A stretch of DNA of 34,922 bases from Larix sibirica. Taxonomy: Eukaryota; Streptophyta; Pinopsida; Pinales; Pinaceae. Location of the stretch: contig NWUY0300050434.1 in the NCBI GenBank assembly GCA_004151065.3, positions 1 to 34,922 on the forward strand, in the 5' to 3' direction. Positions 30,520 to 34,922 of this stretch are shown piece after piece (the stretch's first letter is position 1; the number at the start of each line of letters is the position of its first letter). Both the position numbers and the translations under genes were made by a program. The notes below the pieces were generated by a model. The model searched no databases and had not been told where the DNA came from. It saw only the letters and a list, made by a program, of their open reading frames with translations.

Positions 30520-31195
30520 TAGCACAATCATAACACTCCAGGGTGCATTCATACCACCCTCGACACATACTTACATATGGTGGGGGTGAAATGAATGTGC
30601 TTTAGGGCATCATTATTAAGAGTGTGCTCTAACTTGTCATGATTGTGCTTAGAGATTTGGGGCATCATGATTGTGATACAAACAATTGTGTAATCATGAC
30701 TCCATGGAGATATGGGGTGTCATGATTGTGTTATCACTCAGAGCACAATCATGATGCCTTGCAACTCATAGTACAATCATGATGAGCTAGAGGAACTCCA
30801 TGGTGTCATGATTGGGAAATCATTTAGAGTGCAATCATAATGTCCCATAGCTTAGCACATAATCGCAATGACCTAGAGCGAGTTTGTAATCATGACACCC
30901 TAGAGTGTGTTTGTGCCACCCTTTCTATAGGTAAGCCTATGGCAGGGGCGAAAGGGACATGCTATGGGGCATCATGATTGTGCTCTTAATGCACTCCATG
31001 GGGCCTTGCCAATATCCATGTGTGTAGATTATCTGACACAACCTTTTCCCTATTGACACTTTGTCATCCTCACATCTCTTCCAAAATATAACTTGTTTTC
31101 CAAATTTGTGGCAAGGGCTATAGGAACTTGCTTCGGGGCATCATGATTGTGCTCTTAGTGTGCTCTGTGGGGCCTCACCAATCTCCGTGTGTGTA
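30520..31195. repeat. Field of direct and inverted repeats built on TCATGATTGTG
   Basis: The core TCATGATTGTG occurs at 30637, 30665, 30720, 30972 and 31141, with a variant at 30806. Its reverse complement, or close variants of it, occurs at 30523, 30744 and 30772. A longer block, GGGCATCATGATTGTGCTCTTA followed by CTC..TGGGGCC, CCAAT and GTGTGTGTAG, is present twice in direct orientation (about 30968-31028 and 31137-31194). No coding frame survives. It is an unusual mixed-orientation repeat rather than a simple minisatellite. Confidence 0.75.
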
Positions 31196-31433
31196 GGCAA
31201 ACTTGCCCAGCTGCAAACTATTATGTCTATAACTACTTCCTATTTTCTTCATAAATAATCTATAACTATAAGTCCTAATAATCTATCCACCTATCAAAAG
31301 ACATTGACAATACCTGTTACCCTTGCGTGAAAACATGCCCATTATGGGTTCCTCCCATTATTGTAGGTTCAATTCATTGGCTTGTAGATCCTTGCTCGAC
31401 TTGCTTAATGTTCCAAGGTCTCTCTCCATGCCG
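31195..31433. other. Sequence between the repeat field and LINE-D
   Basis: No gene or repeat is recognised. It may be the LINE-D 3' UTR, but no poly(A) end or target-site duplication was found. Confidence 0.3.
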
Positions 31434-31764
31434 CTACACAATGATGTCCTCAAACAAATTTTCCTTGATCGAGCCTATGGATGTAAAAGGATGTCCTACA
31501 AGTGACCGAGAGTTACGGGCAAATCCCATAATGATATTGTAATGCATATTTATGTCATACACAATATTGTCAATCCTTTGCTTCTCCTCTCCTATTTTTG
31601 CTTCCATGTCCTCTTGCTTCTTCAATTGACTCTCCATTTGAAAATTGATATGAAAAATTTGCCTTGTGTAAACCCTCCAATTGACAACCTAGACTCCTCA
31701 TAACATTTCAAATCTTGCGAGTCCCATAAGTAGAGAAACTACTAGACTGAGTAGGTTCGACCAT
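31434..31764 (-). pseudogene. LINE-D possible ORF3: decayed coiled-coil frame
   Basis: The frame starts with ATG at 31764 and has one stop near 31705 and a frame change near 31640. It then runs open from 31637 to 31434. That part is heptad-like and rich in Lys/Glu/Gln (MESQLKKQEDMEAKIGEEKQ), predicting a coiled coil. At about 110 codons it has nearly the length of LINE-C ORF3, and it likewise lies 3' of an RNase H frame on the same strand, 433 nt downstream. No clear sequence similarity to LINE-C ORF3 is visible by eye. Confidence 0.3.
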
Positions 31765-32197
31765 GGCTAACTTGCATATGGTAAATCCAAAACAACTCAA
31801 CCACTACTTACTTACAGTACTAAACCAACTGTGTCCTTTGCAACATAAGAGCATTGAGTCTAGAACACAATAGCTACCAGGATGTACCCAAATTGCATTC
31901 TCCACAAGACTAGCATGAAACTTGACTACCACAGGGACTAAATGACCAAATAATGAAAAGCACTAGGGAAAAAAAAGCCCCAAATCGACGACAACCAACA
32001 TCCAAAAACAAACACTGCTCCCATAAAAAATCCCATCATACCCAAGTCAATACACTATCTAGACATGCAACATAGCAAGTGTGCGATATATATGGTGGAT
32101 TGAGGGGAAACTAATGATGCTCCGTCCTCAAACCTCCTTTAAGGACAAGTGTCTTGTTTGCCAACCCATGGCATGTATTTGATATTTATAACTCATG

Positions 32198-32614
32198 TTA
32201 AGACCCCCCATTTTTTATTAATAACCCTTTATCCAAATATACTACATCATTAACCAATCCCATCAACTTGCGGGTTGCATGCCCGACATATGTGGAAGAA
32301 CTCAATTGGTTCAAAAGAGGGAAGAAGTTCGATGATCTTTCCATCATCTGGGACAATTTTGATCCACTTATGAATTTGGTCTTCCTAACTTGCCCAACGA
32401 CCAATGATAAGTCCCCCAAAATCATAACATTCTTAACACTTATATCATGAAGGATTGCTAGTTCAATATACAAAGCACGTATCTCTTCCTAATTGTTAGT
32501 TATCAATTCCCAAGCCTTAGTCATATGCCATTTTAGGTTTTCCTTTGGGGCCAAGAAGTACTCCCCACGCTTGCCACCCCTTCTCCCAAAAGGCAATTGC
32601 CCATAAAAATTGAT
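32198..32614 (-). pseudogene. LINE-D RNase H domain (5'-truncated LINE relic)
   Basis: One frame of 139 codons carries a single TAG (32491-32489). It has the layout of the plant LINE RNase H: INFYG in the place of INFDG, TNN-x-EE in the place of TNNxAE, LGDLSLVV (catalytic Asp kept), a YVGHATRKLMGLVNDVV stretch matching H..RE.N..AD, and an end in LDKGLL. The first catalytic Asp is Tyr, so it would be inactive. No RT is found to its right, so the copy is 5'-truncated just upstream of RNase H. Confidence 0.7.
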
Positions 32615-33387
32615 TGCAGTTATTGTGTTGCTGGGTAATGGATGGTAGTGATTAAATGATCTATGAAACCAATGGTGGAAATGTACGCTGAGAGATAAAA
32701 TTTGCTAAGGGAATCCCTTCATTAAACACATGCCTTCAATGTAAAAGGAAAATAATAAAAAATCACACTAAACACTTAAAAAACCCTCAATATTTCATTT
32801 AAAACTAATTTTATAAAGCATAAAACAAGCCTATCACCCGTTTCTTCAATGTTTCTTAGGTTCTCTTATGCGTGAATAGGTTTTTGGTGTAGTCAGGACC
32901 AAACACTATGCGAGTAAATTTTACAAGTAACATAAAAAATTATACATAAGTAGTTTTGCAAGATGGTTCTTAATACTTTAACTGTTAAGTATCCATTACT
33001 TTATAAGAAGTAGGATGCCATGTTGTAGTTATGGTGTGACCTCTAAGCCAAACTTAATGGTTATATCTCTTATTTATCAAGAAGTGGGACGCTGTGTCAT
33101 AATTATGGCAAATGACTTCCAAACTTGACTTAATAATGATGGTGACTTCCACTTGAACAACCTCCTTGCACAATCACAAATCATAAGAGAACAAACATGT
33201 TACATAGGAAACCAAACCAATAAAGATAATAAAAACACAATATTCTGGGGAAGTGAACAAACCCCTTTCACAATCCACACTAAATAAATATAATAATAAC
33301 AACCAAAAATTATTTTATTTTATGAGAATTTAGATGCTAAAGAGGAAAGTATATAATTAAAACCTAACTTTTGATAACAATAAACTT
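32615..33387. other. AT-rich non-coding stretch with an imperfect 74-bp tandem repeat
   Basis: No gene is supported. Two divergent copies of a unit of about 67 bp lie at 33000-33066 and 33074-33140, aligned on AGAAGTAGGATGCCATGTTG and AGAAGTGGGACGCTGTGTCA. Confidence 0.5.
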
Positions 33388-33484
33388 ACCTAGCCCACAC
33401 TTGTAGGTGGGTTGGTAAAAGTTTTAAGAGGGTTCAAACCCTGTAAGTGGTGATCAAGTTTTAAGAGGGTTCAAACCCTGTAGG
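33388..33484 (+). repeat. SINE-like segment with duplicated B-box-like motif
   Basis: A start resembling a tRNA-derived head (TAGCCCACACTTGTAGGTGG, then GTTGGTAAAAG) leads into AAGTTTTAAGAGGGTTCAAA, which includes a B-box-like GGTTCAAACCC. The 27-bp unit recurs exactly 37 bp later (33419-33445 and 33456-33482), so two B boxes are present. No target-site duplication or poly(A) tail is obvious. Confidence 0.55.
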
Positions 33485-33585
33485 TCAGAGGTTGAGAATA
33501 GGAGCCATCCGAAACAGGGTTGAGCTGTGGGGCATCCAAGAGGGACTTCGTATTCACGCAATCTTGGTTTAAGTACCTCTAGTGA

Positions 33586-33712
33586 TGGGCAGATTGTTCT
33601 TTCATTCAAACAAAAGCTAGCCTCAATCAATGTTATATACCCATTACGGTGGACAGATGATTCTACCATTCGAACAAAGGCTGGCCTCACTAGAGGTTAT
33701 ATACCCATCTTT
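33586..33712. repeat. Imperfect 64-bp tandem repeat
   Basis: Two copies (33586-33648 and 33650-33712) share TGG-CAGAT-TTCT..CATTC-AACAAA-GCT-GCCTCA and GTTATATACCCAT. They are about three-quarters identical. Confidence 0.8.
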
Positions 33713-33877
33713 GGGGATTCTCTTAAATATACATATACATATATAACATTTCAAAAGTCCTACCGGTTTCTCCATTTTTGCCATTTTGCATAGAATGGCT
33801 TTTTAAACAACCGCACATTTGAATTAGACATGCAATTCGACGATTTTTCTTGACTCGCGCAAATTTGCTGACGAAAG

Positions 33878-33956
33878 AGAGGACGGCTTCGGCTTGGAGT
33901 CCCGCTCATCTGTAGAGGACGGCTTCGGCTTGGAGTCCCGCTCATCTGTAGAGGAC
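33878..33956. repeat. 36-bp tandem repeat (2.2 copies)
   Basis: Unit AGAGGACGGCTTCGGCTTGG... at 33878-33913 and 33914-33949, plus 7 bp of a third copy. The two full copies are identical. The period of 36 keeps any reading frame, giving a 12-residue repeat in both strands. A strong splice donor (GCAAGAG|GTAAGTG) follows at 33968, so it may lie in a 5' exon on the plus strand. Confidence 0.9.
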
Positions 33957-34006
33957 AAGGGCAAGAGGTAAGTGAATCGTTCTCTGTTTTCTTTTCATGC
34001 CGTTAA

Positions 34007-34360
34007 ACAAAACAACAAGCAAAAACGCCTCCTCTGATAACTCCGGTCTCCTTTACTTTCATCACTCCAGAGTCCACACCACGTAAAATCCCAATTCTCA
34101 ATGGAGAGCCCGCTGACCTTGAGAAATTTGTCAAAACATGCACATTTAACAAGTGTATTAATTTTTTTGGGTTTCTTTCCTTGTATGCCCTAATATCTAT
34201 GAACGACGTTCTCACTTTGCGGCTTCGAATAACTAAAATGACGGATGAATCTACAGCAGTAAAATTCTCATATTTTGTCGACCGTGTGGATTTTTGCTCC
34301 AGTAGAGATGTTAGAACTGAAAACTTTGTAGCTTGGATTGAAAGTGAAATTGAAGTTTAA
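34007..34360 (+). other. Unexplained 117-codon open frame
   Basis: The plus frame from the codon after TAA (34004-34006) to TAA (34358-34360) has no stop. It has no early ATG, so if real it would be an exon. It begins with a Pro/Thr-rich part, then KIPILNGEPADLEKFVKTC, a hydrophobic patch, and a polar C-terminal half. I do not recognise it. No sharp acceptor is apparent at the left, although the pyrimidine-rich stretch at 33980-33996 could serve. Confidence 0.3.
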
Positions 34361-34439
34361 AGCAAATTGCGTTGAAATTCGGCGGATTACAAGGCAAATT
34401 TATTTTTTAATATAATAATTTTTTTTTACCTAATTTCTA

Positions 34440-34922
34440 TCCCTAGACGTCAATCCTGCCGTCGCTTTCATTTTTTTTTCGCCCATTCCCGTGTTCCCTT
34501 CTCATTTCGTTGCCCGCCTTTGTTGCAAACCTTGTTCGTTGCTCCCGTCGCCCGAGTCCCGACTCCCCTGCTCGTCCGGAGTCCGCTACGTTCAGCATTG
34601 TGCACGCTGCCACGCACCAGCAGGCTGCAGTCCAGGCTTCTGCTTCACGTTGATTCGAATTTGTAGGTGAGTCACACTCGTGAGTGGTGAGTCGAGAGTT
34701 CAAGACTACTCCCAGTCCTGGTAGGTGGTCCCCGGAGTGACTGTGTCGGCAGTAGTTACATTGCAGCCGTCGAGTGCCCACTGTCAGGCTTCCAGCCGCT
34801 CGGTGGAGCTCCTACAGCCCTGGTTTGGTCGTGACGTCGTCTGGGTCAGGGTAAAGGCTCTCTCAACCAACACTCCATCGAATTTCAATGCATAGTGCCA
34901 CATTTTGATTTCTCTAGCATAA
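34440..34922. other. GC-rich, CpG-containing segment; possible promoter or first exon of a gene to the right
   Basis: Base composition shifts sharply from the surrounding AT-rich DNA, with many CpG. A donor-like TTTGTAG|GTGAGTC lies at 34666-34676 on the plus strand. Open frames exist on both strands (the longest is minus 34781-34443) but look like GC-rich shadows. I cannot choose a coding strand. It continues to the window edge. Confidence 0.3.

Noticed and set aside
30580-31200. CRISPR-like array
   Set aside because: The spacing is irregular, the repeats occur in both orientations and are degenerate, and the setting is a plant nuclear genome.
34443-34781. 112-aa minus-strand frame in the GC-rich block
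   Set aside because: Stops are rare in GC-rich DNA in any frame. The product has no recognisable domain, and the plus strand shows better splice signals.

Overview
The window looks like nuclear DNA of a land plant. It is AT-rich, dominated by decayed non-LTR retrotransposons (LINEs), and carries canonical GT..AG introns. The LINEs are of the plant L1 type: ORF1 has a DUF4283-like domain and a CCHC zinc knuckle, and ORF2 has an endonuclease (EN), a reverse transcriptase (RT), a zf-RVT region and a C-terminal RNase H. The high repeat load and an assembly gap of Ns suggest a draft of a large genome. A gymnosperm or similar would fit, but that is inference. No bacterial-type operon, rRNA, tRNA or CRISPR array is visible.

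Layout. 1-6290: LINE-A on the minus strand with recognisable ORF1 and ORF2, plus an unidentified reading frame beyond its RNase H that runs off the left edge. 6291-8523: degraded sequence with a weak retropepsin-like relic and an LTR-like AT-rich stretch. 8524-12736: LINE-B on the plus strand, 5'-truncated inside the EN and riddled with stops. 12737-12799: Ns. 14171-21934: a small plus-strand gene that I assemble from four exons. Every junction has GT..AG ends and compatible phase, giving 91 aa. Its third intron holds LINE-C (14803-21386, minus strand), a near-complete LINE with a poly(A) tail and a perfect 15-bp target-site duplication. LINE-C also encodes an intact 106-aa coiled-coil protein 3' of its RNase H. 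23059-23785: a long minus-strand open frame, probably the last exon of an unidentified gene. 24018-24106: an isolated exon-like segment. 26177-26280: a 104-bp SINE-like element with a 17-bp target-site duplication. 30520-31195: a field of direct and inverted repeats. 31434-32614: a fourth LINE relic (LINE-D, minus) with an RNase H domain and a decayed coiled-coil frame. 33388-33956: three families of short tandem repeats, one with duplicated B-box-like motifs. 34007-34922: an unexplained 117-codon open frame and a GC-rich, CpG-containing segment with splice donors, possibly the 5' end of a gene lying to the right.

The best candidates for something new are the four-exon gene split by LINE-C and the extra 3' reading frame ("ORF3") seen beyond the RNase H in LINE-C and, in weaker forms, in LINE-A and LINE-D. 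None of the LINEs looks autonomous now, since all have stops or frameshifts in ORF2.
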